15,236 nt of DNA, taken from assembly GCA_947246775.1 (NCBI GenBank), contig CAMXTM010000013.1, positions 1-15,236 of the forward strand, in the 5' to 3' direction. Under the pieces are notes generated by a model. The model saw nothing but the letters and a program-made list of their open reading frames with translations. It did no database searches and was not told the origin of the DNA. The translations under genes were made by a program, and so were the position numbers. The DNA is from an uncultured Clostridium sp. Lineage in GTDB: Bacteria; Bacillota; Clostridia; Lachnospirales; Anaerotignaceae. Position 1 is the first letter of the stretch; every line of letters starts with the position of its first letter. Below are positions 1 to 9,287 of this stretch, one piece after another.

Positions 1-15
1 TGCATTGGGACGTGA

Positions 16-162
16 TGTAGAAGATTTGTTCTTATACCTCTAGTATTCACGACATATTATAGTGAAATATCACGTATTGATAATCCAATTTCCTATATTG
101 GTATGCGTAGAGGGGAAGCAAAACCACTCATTGTGGCTATTTGGTGTCATAATAGTACATGA
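16..162 (+). pseudogene. Possible degraded or truncated 3' end of an unidentified gene
   Basis: From base 16 an open frame of 48 codons runs to a TGA at 160-162 and reads like protein (for example NPISYIGMRRGEAKPL near its middle). An in-frame TGA at 13-15 lies just upstream, and a neighbouring frame that is open from base 2 stops at 41-43. There is no good start codon or ribosome binding site before an internal ATG. This could be a frameshifted gene end entering from the left or a chance open frame. I do not recognise the family. The rest of bases 1-314 holds only the terminator at 194-240. Confidence 0.2.
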
Positions 163-193
163 TTTTCTATGATTCAACAAAGAAATCATTTAC

Positions 194-240
194 AACAAAA
201 AAGCCGACAAGCTACGCTATTCGCTCAAACAGTCGGCTTT
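194..240 (-). terminator. Intrinsic terminator of the LTA-synthase-like gene
   Basis: A perfect 9-bp inverted repeat (AAAGCCGAC at 200-208, GTCGGCTTT at 232-240) has a 23-nt loop. On the minus strand the stem is followed by a T-rich tract (complement of the A run at 197-202 and upstream), about 75 bases after the stop codon of the minus-strand gene. The plus-strand side has a weaker T run, so some bidirectional function is possible. Confidence 0.7.
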
Positions 241-314
241 CTTTATGTTATAGTTTCTATCGTATTGCTTCACTTCCATCAGTCATAAAAGTCAAGCGCT
301 ATTTTCACATTATT

Positions 315-2234
315 TTACTGATTGATATAATTTTTTCCCATAAGCTGGTCATAGGTAATCAACCAAAGCGCATCAGTCAGTTGTTTTGTTTTTTCTGGGT
401 CTAAATTTGGCTGATACAAGTCATATTTACTATTGATAACAGGGCAATTTTTATACAATTCCAAAAGCACATTGCTTTGCACGGTTTCTGGGGCATTGAT
501 ATATTTTAAAAGTAGTGGCATAAGCAAATAAGAGGAAACTGCTTGTTTATCCGCTACAAAGTCCTTTCCAGTGTCATAATTTGCAAAAACGATATAAGGG
601 GTAGAAAACATATATTCTACTTCTTTATCTGTCCAGTTTTCAGAGTCACTAGACTGTAATGCACCTGTTGTTGTATAAGGGGAAAAGTCATTTCCCAGCG
701 TAGGCAAGTGGTCGCCAAACCAAAGTACAACCGTTTCTTTTTCTCTTGCCATAACATAATCATAGAGTTGTTTTAATGCCTTATCAGAATCATTCAAGCC
801 CTTTGTAAAGTTTTTGAGTGCGTTAATTTCTTGTACGGAACAATTCCGATTTTTTACGTCAATTGTTAATTCACTTGTTTTAAATTTATTTTGAAAAAGA
901 CTGTGATTTTCCATTGTAATGCCAAATAGAAAAGCACCATTGTCATGCTCTTGTTCCAGCTCGTATTTTATTTCATCAATTAAGGTTTCGTCAGTCAAAT
1001 AAGGACCAGAGTTCCACCAGAGTTGTGTTTTTAACTGGTCTTGTCCCCGAAACTCATCAAATCCCATATGTGGGTATGCCTTATTCCTCTCATAAAAGGT
1101 ATCATCATAGGTATGTAATCCAATGGTATCATAGCCCATATTTTTAAAATAACGGGCAAAGGAAAAGGTATCACTGTGCATATACTGCTGATAAGGGAAA
1201 GCGCCAGCAGGCATTGGTGCAGTGGTCATACCAGTTAACACTTCAAATTCAGGGCGAGCTGTACCGCCACCAAAGGTACTTGAAATCATTGTACCGCTAG
1301 GGTTTGTCTGGGACAGCGTTCTATAATTTGCAATAGGGTCTTCTGAAAATGTTGTATTTGGTAGTGTTGTTACGTCCCAAAAAGATTCTGACAATATGAC
1401 AATCACATCGGGTTTTTTAAATTCCCCAGTTGCAACAGCGGGAGCATACTGATTTTTTAATTGTTGTATGGTATCTTGGCTGTAATGTGCTGGTGTTTCA
1501 ATATTTAAATAGCCAATGTTGAGTGCAAATGCGGTCAAAAAGCCATTTTTATAGTAATTACTCTGCTGTGTAGAGGTATCATTGACAGAAATATCAAACC
1601 ACTTCGTGTAGCTCATGCGCATGGTATTATTTGTTAAAAAGACTGCTGTACCACCAAAAATGCAGATGCCCAACACCATAGGAATCAAAAAGCCAAATTT
1701 TTTATAGTGCCATTTTGGTTTACGAGGCAAAAGCAACACACTGTATAATACAGGTGCAAGCAAAAGCCATACCATAGTAGGCGTTATTTCAACAGACTTT
1801 AAAAAAGGCTGAAATTCCCCAATGTTTTTGGATAAAAACAAATCCCAAGGCATAATATGTTCTTGCAGGATAGAAAACTTAAAATAATCTGCTAGGGATA
1901 GTGCCGTATAGCAAAAGCCCAAAATACAACCAGCAAGCCATGGACGTAAGCAGATAAGAGAGAGTGCCACAAATAAGACAGCCGTAATAATTAGCCCAAA
2001 GTAAAACGCACCTGCCCGATTTTTCAACAAAAAGGAAACGGCATCTCTGTCGTTTGCAGAAATACAATTTGCCAGTACCGTTAGTAGATAAGGGTAGGCA
2101 ATAAAGCAAAGATAGCGTATTCCTGTTATAATGGTATGAAAAATGGTGTTTTCTTTTGTTTTGGTAGACTTTTGTGTATTTGATGTTTTTTCAGCAGTAT
2201 GAGATATTGGTGTAACGTCAGCACTGTAAGACAT
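315..2234 (-). CDS. LTA synthase family protein (membrane-anchored sulfatase-fold phosphotransferase)
   Basis: This is a polytopic membrane protein with an extracellular alkaline-phosphatase/sulfatase-fold domain. Such enzymes transfer glycerol-phosphate-type groups from lipid to polymer outside the membrane; the exact substrate here is inferred. Using the ATG at 2232-2234 (639 residues), about five hydrophobic segments fill residues 35-205. The catalytic domain begins near 275 with LSESFWD (281-287). FGGGTARPE carries the likely nucleophilic Thr (about 325), followed by TMENH (440-444) and the metal-site motif GDH (507-509). The frame stays open upstream to a TTG at 2303, but a promoter occupies that stretch, so the longer form is unlikely. 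An AAGGAG lies at 2246-2251; it is 11 bases from the ATG and 5 bases from an in-frame TTG at 2238-2240, so the start may be two codons earlier. The gene appears monocistronic and ends at its own terminator. It might instead be a phosphoglycerol transferase of the same superfamily. Confidence 0.88.
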   Translation of the reverse strand: MSYSADVTPISHTAEKTSNTQKSTKTKENTIFHTIITGIRYLCFIAYPYLLTVLANCISANDRDAVSFLLKNRAGAFYFGLIITAVLFVALSLICLRPWLAGCILGFCYTALSLADYFKFSILQEHIMPWDLFLSKNIGEFQPFLKSVEITPTMVWLLLAPVLYSVLLLPRKPKWHYKKFGFLIPMVLGICIFGGTAVFLTNNTMRMSYTKWFDISVNDTSTQQSNYYKNGFLTAFALNIGYLNIETPAHYSQDTIQQLKNQYAPAVATGEFKKPDVIVILSESFWDVTTLPNTTFSEDPIANYRTLSQTNPSGTMISSTFGGGTARPEFEVLTGMTTAPMPAGAFPYQQYMHSDTFSFARYFKNMGYDTIGLHTYDDTFYERNKAYPHMGFDEFRGQDQLKTQLWWNSGPYLTDETLIDEIKYELEQEHDNGAFLFGITMENHSLFQNKFKTSELTIDVKNRNCSVQEINALKNFTKGLNDSDKALKQLYDYVMAREKETVVLWFGDHLPTLGNDFSPYTTTGALQSSDSENWTDKEVEYMFSTPYIVFANYDTGKDFVADKQAVSSYLLMPLLLKYINAPETVQSNVLLELYKNCPVINSKYDLYQPNLDPEKTKQLTDALWLITYDQLMGKNYINQ

Positions 2235-2271
2235 AAACAAATAAGCTCCTTCTTTATAAAATACTGTTATT

Positions 2272-2300
2272 AGTATAACTTGAATTGGTTTAAGATTCAA
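2272..2300 (-). promoter_or_regulatory. Sigma-A-type promoter of the LTA-synthase-like gene
   Basis: On the minus strand TTGAAT (2295-2300) and TATACT (2272-2277) are separated by exactly 17 bases. Transcription would begin near 2265, leaving about 30 bases of leader that contain AAGGAG. The position is decisive for the gene start: it lies inside the upstream in-frame extension, which should therefore not be translated. Confidence 0.65.
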
Positions 2301-2383
2301 CAAAAAAAAGAAGATATTGTCGAAAAAACTGAAAAACCTTTTTTATTGAATTTATAGACAATTTTAATAAAAAAAGCTTTTTT

Positions 2384-3511
2384 TTATACAAATTCGCAAA
2401 AAACAGTATTACTCAAGTCAATTCCTCTGTTTGTCAAAAAATAGTGTTTGTTTTGGTATTGTAGTAGGTTTTGTTTGATTAGCTTATTGATTTGTTCACC
2501 ATAGGCATCTAATATGGAAACACCAAACCTTTTTTGAAATGTTTCCACACAAACGCCCTCTATCATGCGCAATCCCATAAACATAAATTCACTTTGCATT
2601 TGTTCTATTGTAAGTTTTTCTACATCTTCTGTCAGCATTGCTTGATTTCCTTTTGACTGAATATATTTTTGCATATCGTAAGTGTTGTGGAAGCGCTGAT
2701 TGTGGTAATAAGAGTGTGCGCCCAGCCCAAAACCCAAGTAGTGCCTTGTCTGCCAATACACTTTATTATGACGGCTTTCATAGCCTTTTTGGGCAAAATT
2801 AGAGATTTCATATTGATGGTAGCCATATTTTGACAGAACTTGCTGCGCCATATAATACATTGCTCTATCTACTTGCTCAACAGGCAACAATAATTGATTT
2901 TGTTCAAATAGTTTAAAAAAAGGGGTACTCTCCTCTATGATTAAGCTATAAGCAGAAATATGCTCTGGCTGTAAATAAGCTATGCTATAAAGTGTCTGCT
3001 GCCACTGGCTATAGCTTTGTTCTGGCAAGGAAAACATAATATCTACATTGATATTGTCAAAACCTGCTTTTCTGGCGTTGTCGTAATTTTCTAAAAAAGT
3101 GCGGCGGTCGTGTATTCTTCCTAACTTTTGTAAAAGTTCATTTTGCCACGCTTGAAAACCAATGCTAATACGATTAAAGCCCATGCTGCGCAAATCATGT
3201 AAACAATTTAAGCTAATTGTACCTGGATTTGCCTCTATTGTAATTTCTGCATCATTGGAAATTGTGTAGTAATGAAATAGGGTATGCATGATTTTTTGTA
3301 GTAGCACAGTAGGTAATATTGTTGGTGTGCCACCACCAAAAAATATGGTTTGTATGGACTGATTTTGGCATAGGTCGCTTTTTTTTATGATTTCTGATAG
3401 TAATGCCTCTGTGTAACTTTCGTATAACTCTTGCTTGTTTGCAAAGGAAATAAAATCACAGTACAAGCATTTTTGACGACAAAACGGAATATGTATATAA
3501 AGACTATTCAT
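2384..3511 (-). CDS. hemW: Radical SAM family heme chaperone HemW
   Basis: HemW binds heme and a [4Fe-4S] cluster with SAM and is thought to deliver heme to cytoplasmic or membrane targets. It was formerly annotated as oxygen-independent coproporphyrinogen III oxidase. The 375-residue protein starts with the radical SAM cluster motif CRQKCLYC (C11, C15, C18) and has GGGTP at 59-63 and EANPG at 93-97. The diagnostic HNKVYW at 248-253 is the HNxxYW signature of HemW and is absent from true HemN. The pattern CxxxCxxC has no fourth adjacent cysteine, also as in HemW. A C-terminal HemN_C-like region follows. AAAGGAG sits 12 bases before the ATG. In many Firmicutes hemW lies directly upstream of hrcA on the same strand; here it is divergent from it. 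No clear terminator follows its stop codon. Confidence 0.93.
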   Translation of the reverse strand: MNSLYIHIPFCRQKCLYCDFISFANKQELYESYTEALLSEIIKKSDLCQNQSIQTIFFGGGTPTILPTVLLQKIMHTLFHYYTISNDAEITIEANPGTISLNCLHDLRSMGFNRISIGFQAWQNELLQKLGRIHDRRTFLENYDNARKAGFDNINVDIMFSLPEQSYSQWQQTLYSIAYLQPEHISAYSLIIEESTPFFKLFEQNQLLLPVEQVDRAMYYMAQQVLSKYGYHQYEISNFAQKGYESRHNKVYWQTRHYLGFGLGAHSYYHNQRFHNTYDMQKYIQSKGNQAMLTEDVEKLTIEQMQSEFMFMGLRMIEGVCVETFQKRFGVSILDAYGEQINKLIKQNLLQYQNKHYFLTNRGIDLSNTVFCEFV

Positions 3512-3548
3512 GTTATATTAAAACTCCTTTTTTTATGATATAAACTCT

Positions 3549-3576
3549 ATTTTAGTTTCTTTTTTTATGATGTCAA
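3549..3576 (-). promoter_or_regulatory. hemW promoter
   Basis: On the minus strand TTGACA (3571-3576) and TAAAAT (3549-3554) are separated by 16 bases. Transcription would begin near 3542, shortly before the hemW ribosome binding site (3524-3530). It is back-to-back with the hrcA promoter, about 65 bases away. Confidence 0.6.
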
Positions 3577-3637
3577 ATACATTCCGAAACATTATAAAAT
3601 TTAAAAAAACGAAAATAAAAGTATAAAAGTGTAAAAA

Positions 3638-3666
3638 AACACTTGACATCTGTTAAGTCAAGTGTT
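3638..3666. repeat. Perfect 10-bp inverted repeat overlapping the hrcA promoter
   Basis: AACACTTGAC (3638-3647) and GTCAAGTGTT (3657-3666) are exact inverted copies with a 9-base spacer. The left arm contains most of the -35 hexamer and the right arm ends on the first base of the -10. On the minus strand the stem is followed by a run of T (complement of the A tract at 3633-3639), so it could be an intrinsic terminator that blocks transcription towards hemW. It could equally be an operator. A third copy of the arm end, AAGTGT at 3627-3632, can pair with ACACTT at 3639-3644. Confidence 0.75.
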
Positions 3667-3671
3667 ATTTT
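3643..3671 (+). promoter_or_regulatory. Promoter of the hrcA-grpE-dnaK-dnaJ operon
   Basis: A consensus TTGACA (3643-3648) and TATTTT (3666-3671) are spaced by 17 bases. The predicted start of transcription, near 3678, lies just before the CIRCE operator, the classical arrangement for HrcA repression. Confidence 0.75.
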
Positions 3672-3682
3672 AAGAATAGAAA

Positions 3683-3709
3683 TTAGCACTCGACTTTATT
3701 GAGTGCTAA
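3683..3709 (+). promoter_or_regulatory. CIRCE operator (HrcA binding site)
   Basis: TTAGCACTC (3683-3691), nine bases, then GAGTGCTAA (3701-3709): a perfect match to the CIRCE consensus. It lies between the predicted transcription start and the hrcA ribosome binding site, so HrcA bound here would repress the whole operon. In-frame codons reach into the right half of this element, but it is untranslated leader. Confidence 0.97.
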
Positions 3710-3734
3710 CAAAGAAAAGGAAGGAGAAAACAAT

Positions 3735-4781
3735 ATGGCATTGAATGATAGAAAAATACAAATATTGCAGGCAATCATCAATGACTATATTGCAACAGCA
3801 GAGCCTGTTGGTTCAAGAACCATTGCAAAAAAGTATAATTTAGGCATCAGTTCTGCTACCATACGCAACGAAATGAGCGATTTAGAAGAAATGGGATTTA
3901 TTATACAACCTCATGCTTCTGCGGGAAGGATACCATCTGACTTGGGCTATCGCCTATATGTTGACCGATTGATGCAGCAAAAAGAACTGGGAGAAAAAGA
4001 ACAACAGTTTTTAAGAAGTGTCGTTGCAACCAATATCAGTCAAATTGAATATCTTATGGAAGAAACTGCAAAAGCGATTTCTATGCTGACAAACTATACA
4101 ACGCTAATTTCTGAGCCTGTTTCAAGGGGAGCAAAATTAAAACAAATTAGATTAGTACCTTTGGATAGTGAATCTGTTGTTTTGGTGATTGCAACAGATG
4201 GAAATTATATTAAAAATCATATTTTAAAATTAGCTGTTGTACCGACTGACCAAAAATTGTTTGAAATGGGTGTGTGTATCAGTAATATCTTGCAAGGCTG
4301 TACACTCAGTGACATTGATGAAAAAGTGGTAGCAATTTTAAAAAATCAATTACAAGAATATCAATATATCTTGCCTGCGCTGTTAGCCGCCATAGAAAAA
4401 ACAACAAAGGGTGCTGAAAAAACGCAAATACATTTGAGCGGTGCGAAAAATATATTAGCATTTCCTGAATTTAGCGATATACAAAGAGCAAAATCCCTAT
4501 TTCAGACATTAGAGCAAAAAGATGTATTGATTACATTGCTCAATGAGCAAAAAAATGATGATATGCAGATTATGATAGGTAGCGAAAATACCTTACAGAG
4601 TATCAAAGATTGTAGTGTGATTACAACAACATACAAAATGGGAGATGGTACAAGGGGAACGATAGGCATTTTAGGACCTACTAGGATGGATTATTCCCAA
4701 GTTGTATCTGTACTCAATGGTATGGTAAAAAATATAGAAAGCGTGTTGCAAGCGCTAGAAGATAAAAAAGAGGATACCTAG
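3735..4781 (+). CDS. hrcA: Heat-inducible transcription repressor HrcA
   Basis: HrcA dimers bind CIRCE and repress the class I heat-shock operon; their folding depends on the chaperonin system, so repression is relieved under stress. The 348-residue protein has an N-terminal winged helix (about 1-75) with PVGSRTI at 24-30, SSATIRNEMSDLE at 39-51 and GRIPSDLGYR at 64-73. The rest matches the HrcA GAF-like dimerisation region, ending in the expected ILGPTRMDYSQVVSVL segment. The ATG at 3735 is chosen because AAGGAAGGAG lies 8 bases upstream; the upstream in-frame TTG at 3699 falls inside CIRCE. It is the first gene of the operon and is autoregulated through CIRCE. Confidence 0.97.
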   Translation: MALNDRKIQILQAIINDYIATAEPVGSRTIAKKYNLGISSATIRNEMSDLEEMGFIIQPHASAGRIPSDLGYRLYVDRLMQQKELGEKEQQFLRSVVATNISQIEYLMEETAKAISMLTNYTTLISEPVSRGAKLKQIRLVPLDSESVVLVIATDGNYIKNHILKLAVVPTDQKLFEMGVCISNILQGCTLSDIDEKVVAILKNQLQEYQYILPALLAAIEKTTKGAEKTQIHLSGAKNILAFPEFSDIQRAKSLFQTLEQKDVLITLLNEQKNDDMQIMIGSENTLQSIKDCSVITTTYKMGDGTRGTIGILGPTRMDYSQVVSVLNGMVKNIESVLQALEDKKEDT

Positions 4782-4809
4782 TAATGATAAAGAAAAGAGG
4801 GTTTTACCA

Positions 4810-5409
4810 TTGGAACAAAAAAAGCAAAATGAAGAAGTAGAAAATAAAGAAGTAGAACAAACAGAACAAGTGGAACAAGAAAAAAATGCTGTAGTAGAGC
4901 AAAAAGAGCCTGAGCAGCCAGAACAGACACAAGAAGCACCAGAGCAAGCAGAGGAGCAAACACCAGAAGACAAGATAGCAAAATTAGAGGCACAGTGTGC
5001 GGACTATCTTGACAAATATCAAAGATGTCTTGCAGAGTTTGATAACTTTAGAAAAAGAACGATAAAAGAGAAAGCAAGTATGTATGATGATGGTGTAAGG
5101 AGTACAATAGAAAAGCTGTTGCCTGTTGTGGACAATTTGGAAAGAGCTGTTGCTGTAGTAGAAAATGCAGAGGACAGTTTTTATAAAGGTGTTGCAATGA
5201 CATTAAAACAATTTCAAGAGATTATGACAGCAATAGGAGTAGAGCCTATCAAGGCGTTAGGGGAAACCTTTAACCCCAATATGCACGCTGCGGTAGCGCA
5301 TGAGGACAATGAAGAATATGGCGAAAACACCATTATGCTGGAAATGCAAAAAGGCTACAAGTACAAAGACAAGGTCATTCGCCACAGCATGGTAAAAGTA
5401 GCAAACTAA
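4810..5409 (+). CDS. grpE: Nucleotide exchange factor GrpE
   Basis: GrpE releases ADP from DnaK and resets the chaperone cycle. The 199-residue protein has a low-complexity Glu/Gln-rich tail (residues 1-52), then the long dimerising helix (about 53-110, with LPVVDNLERAV at 104-114) and the C-terminal beta domain, including the GVEPIKALGETFNPNMHAAV signature (143-162) and KGYKYKDKVIRHSMVKVA at the end. The start is a TTG, 9 bases after AAGAGG; no in-frame ATG precedes the conserved core. It begins 28 bases after hrcA. A short overlapping frame with an ATG at 4784 looks incidental. Confidence 0.95.
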   Translation: MEQKKQNEEVENKEVEQTEQVEQEKNAVVEQKEPEQPEQTQEAPEQAEEQTPEDKIAKLEAQCADYLDKYQRCLAEFDNFRKRTIKEKASMYDDGVRSTIEKLLPVVDNLERAVAVVENAEDSFYKGVAMTLKQFQEIMTAIGVEPIKALGETFNPNMHAAVAHEDNEEYGENTIMLEMQKGYKYKDKVIRHSMVKVAN

Positions 5410-5459
5410 TTAAAAAAACAAAATAATGATATAAATGAAAATAAGAAATATGTTTTTGA

Positions 5460-7310
<1,851 letters not shown>

Positions 7311-7350
7311 TATAAAGTAAAAAATAAATGCAAAAGAATAAAATAGAATG

Positions 7351-7434
7351 AAGACCTTAGGGATTTCCCCAATTTCCCTACAAAGCCTAAAAGCAAGTGG
7401 GAAATTGGGGGGGAAATCCTTTTAGGTCTTTTTT
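7351..7434 (+). terminator. Large hairpin with T-tract between dnaK and dnaJ (attenuator, processing site or terminator)
   Basis: Three stacked helices form one long stem: 7351-7357 with 7424-7430 (7 bp), 7361-7368 with 7412-7419 (8 bp) and 7369-7378 with 7399-7408 (10 bp). The loop is 20 nt, with a small internal loop and a GGG bulge. Six T residues (7429-7434) close it. This resembles an intrinsic terminator but is unusually long. Because dnaJ follows without a visible strong promoter, it probably lowers, rather than abolishes, read-through, or stabilises the upstream mRNA. Confidence 0.75.
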
Positions 7435-7468
7435 ATGGATTGATGGAAAGGTTTAGGTGGTGGACTAA

Positions 7469-8626
7469 GTGGCTGACAAACGTGATTATTATGAAGTGCT
7501 GGGCGTAAATAAAGGCGCAAGCGAAGATGAAATTAAAAAGGCATATCGTAAACTTGCAAAAAAATATCACCCAGACGCAAATCCAGGAAATAAAGAAGCG
7601 GAGCAAAAATTTAAAGAGCTTGGCGAGGCATATGAAGTATTGAGTGACTCACAGAAAAAAGCACGTTATGACCAATTTGGTCATGCAGCATTTGACCCAA
7701 GCAGCGGCATGGGCGGTGCAGGCTTTACTGATTTTGATATGGGAGACCTTGGCGATATATTTGGTAGTATGTTTGGTGGTTTTGGCTTTGGCGGTGGCAA
7801 CCCTAGACGAAGTGGTCCAAGACGTGGCAATGACATTCATGTTAATATACAAATTTCTTTTAAAGAGTCCATTTTTGGTGGCAAAAAAGAAGTTTCTGTA
7901 CCCGTAACAGATGAATGTGATACTTGTCATGGTACAGGCGCAAAACCAGGAACATACGCCGAAACTTGTAAAAAATGTAATGGTACAGGACAGGAAAGAG
8001 TCACACAACAGTCTTTTTTGGGCGTTGTGCAGTCTTTAAGAACTTGTTCTGCCTGTGGTGGTACAGGAAAACAAATCAAGGACCCATGTACGACTTGTAA
8101 AGGTGCTGGAAAAGTAAGAAAACAAAAAACATTTGAAATTACGATACCAGCAGGTATTGATAGCGGTCAGACGATTCGTTTAAGCGGCAAAGGCGATATT
8201 GGCGAAAAAGGCGGCGGATATGGCGACCTTTTGGTGACAATCTATGTCGAATCCGATAAAACCTTTAAACGAAAAGGGCTAAACTTGTATTGTGAAGTGC
8301 CGATTACCTTTGTGCAAGCAGCACTTGGTGATGAAATTACGATTAAAACGATGTATGGAGAACAAAAATATAACATAAAAGCAGGAACACAGCCAGAAAC
8401 GGTGATTACATTAAAAGGAGCAGGCGCTCCAAGACTCAGAAATGAAAAATCAAAAGGCGATTTGATTGTGACTTTAAAAGTACAAATTCCAACATCTTTG
8501 ACGGTAAGACAAAAAGAATTGCTCAAAGAATTTTATGGTGAGACAGAAGCACCAAAAGAGACACAAGAAGAACCACACAAAGAAGAAAAAAAGAAAAAGT
8601 TTTCTGATTACTTTAAAAAATCTTAA
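7469..8626 (+). CDS. dnaJ: Chaperone protein DnaJ (type I Hsp40)
   Basis: DnaJ delivers substrates to DnaK and stimulates its ATPase. The 385-residue protein has a J domain (about 5-70, HPD at 34-36), a Gly/Phe-rich region (75-120), and a zinc-binding domain with four CxxCxGxG motifs starting at residues 150, 167, 193 and 207. Two C-terminal substrate-binding beta domains follow, then a Lys/Glu-rich tail (about 358-385). All zinc-ligand cysteines are present. The start is a GTG at 7469, 8 bases after an AGGTGG; the reading [12 protein letters not shown] matches the family N-terminus. It lies 158 bases after dnaK, behind the large hairpin. Confidence 0.97.
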   Translation: MADKRDYYEVLGVNKGASEDEIKKAYRKLAKKYHPDANPGNKEAEQKFKELGEAYEVLSDSQKKARYDQFGHAAFDPSSGMGGAGFTDFDMGDLGDIFGSMFGGFGFGGGNPRRSGPRRGNDIHVNIQISFKESIFGGKKEVSVPVTDECDTCHGTGAKPGTYAETCKKCNGTGQERVTQQSFLGVVQSLRTCSACGGTGKQIKDPCTTCKGAGKVRKQKTFEITIPAGIDSGQTIRLSGKGDIGEKGGGYGDLLVTIYVESDKTFKRKGLNLYCEVPITFVQAALGDEITIKTMYGEQKYNIKAGTQPETVITLKGAGAPRLRNEKSKGDLIVTLKVQIPTSLTVRQKELLKEFYGETEAPKETQEEPHKEEKKKKFSDYFKKS

Positions 8627-8650
8627 ATAAAAGAAAGGAAATGATAAAAT

Positions 8651-9130
8651 ATGGCAAAAATATTAGTAGCTTATTTTTCAGCAAGTGGCACTACAAAAGC
8701 AGTAGCACAAACTTTAGCAGAAGCAGCAGGCGCTGATATTTATGAAATTAAACCACAAGTACCTTATACGACTGCTGACTTGGATTGGACAAATACGAAA
8801 AGTCGTAGCTCGATTGAAATGAAAGAGGGTTCTTCTCGTCCTCCTATTGTGGACAATGCAGTTGATATGGCGCAATATGATACCATATTTATCGGTTTTC
8901 CTGTTTGGTGGTATATTGCCCCAACCATTATCAATACTTTTATAGAAGCACATGATATTGCAGGTAAAAAAGTCGTTCCATTTGCAACATCAGGTAGCAG
9001 CGGTATTGAAAAATGTGAGCAAAATCTCCAAAAACAGTACCCTCAAGCTGATTGGAAAAAAGGAAAACTTTTAAATGGCAAACAGACAAAAGAATCCCTT
9101 TCTAGCTGGGTAGCAGAATTACATTTATAA
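8651..9130 (+). CDS. Flavodoxin
   Basis: This is a small FMN-binding electron carrier or flavodoxin-like oxidoreductase of 159 residues. The FMN phosphate loop is YFSASGTT (8-15), followed by the flavin-contacting [13 protein letters not shown] (79-91) and FATSGSSG (111-118). The length and the absence of extra domains match the single-domain Flavodoxin_4-like proteins common in anaerobes, whose partners are often unknown. It begins 24 bases after dnaJ with AAAGGAAATG upstream and ends just before a strong terminator, so it is probably the last gene of the heat-shock operon. In Bacillus and many Firmicutes prmA occupies this position, so the linkage is unusual. Confidence 0.88.
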   Translation: MAKILVAYFSASGTTKAVAQTLAEAAGADIYEIKPQVPYTTADLDWTNTKSRSSIEMKEGSSRPPIVDNAVDMAQYDTIFIGFPVWWYIAPTIINTFIEAHDIAGKKVVPFATSGSSGIEKCEQNLQKQYPQADWKKGKLLNGKQTKESLSSWVAELHL

Positions 9131-9146
9131 AAAGATAGATTTTAAA

Positions 9147-9191
9147 ATCTCTAAAATCAATTTACAATATTGGTTTTAGAGATTTTTTTTT
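9147..9191 (+). terminator. Intrinsic terminator of the heat-shock operon
   Basis: A 14-bp stem with one G-U pair (9147-9160 with 9170-9183) and a 9-nt loop is followed by nine T residues (9183-9191). It starts 17 bases after the flavodoxin stop codon and marks the boundary between the chaperone operon and the accessory locus. Confidence 0.9.
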
Positions 9192-9213
9192 GACAAAATA
9201 ATATAGTCTAGTC

Positions 9214-9253
9214 TTGTATTGTAGCATAAACTATGATACACTATTTTTATAAT
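9214..9253 (+). promoter_or_regulatory. Putative promoter of the stalk-protein operon
   Basis: TTGTAT (9214-9219) and TACACT (9237-9242) are 17 bases apart. A perfect TATAAT follows at 9248-9253 but has no good -35. A consensus TTGACA at 9190-9195, overlapping the upstream T-tract, lacks a matching -10. A promoter in this gap is expected because a terminator precedes it, but the exact hexamers are uncertain. Confidence 0.4.
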
Positions 9254-9287
9254 TACTACTAAAATAAGTGGAAAGGGTGTATCATTT

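Noticed and set aside
159..404. Plus-strand open frame of 81 codons at the left of the window
   Set aside because: It runs across the terminator hairpin and the 3' end of the minus-strand LTA-synthase-like gene, with no family pattern.
2368..2385. A/T palindrome (A run, GC, T run) at the hemW stop codon as a terminator
   Set aside because: It lacks a loop and a GC-rich stem, so it is most likely a chance product of AT-rich sequence. hemW termination remains unassigned.
3699..3734. Upstream in-frame TTG start for hrcA, giving 12 extra residues
   Set aside because: The codon lies inside the CIRCE operator and upstream of the clear AAGGAAGGAG; homologs begin near the ATG at 3735.
4755..4993. 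Two minus-strand open frames rich in Ser/Cys and Leu/Phe opposite the start of grpE
   Set aside because: They are the complement of the Glu/Gln-rich low-complexity tail of GrpE; no start signals or homology pattern.
7644..8008. Open frames on both strands inside dnaJ
   Set aside because: They overlap the strongly conserved G/F and zinc-finger coding region of dnaJ and show no independent motifs.
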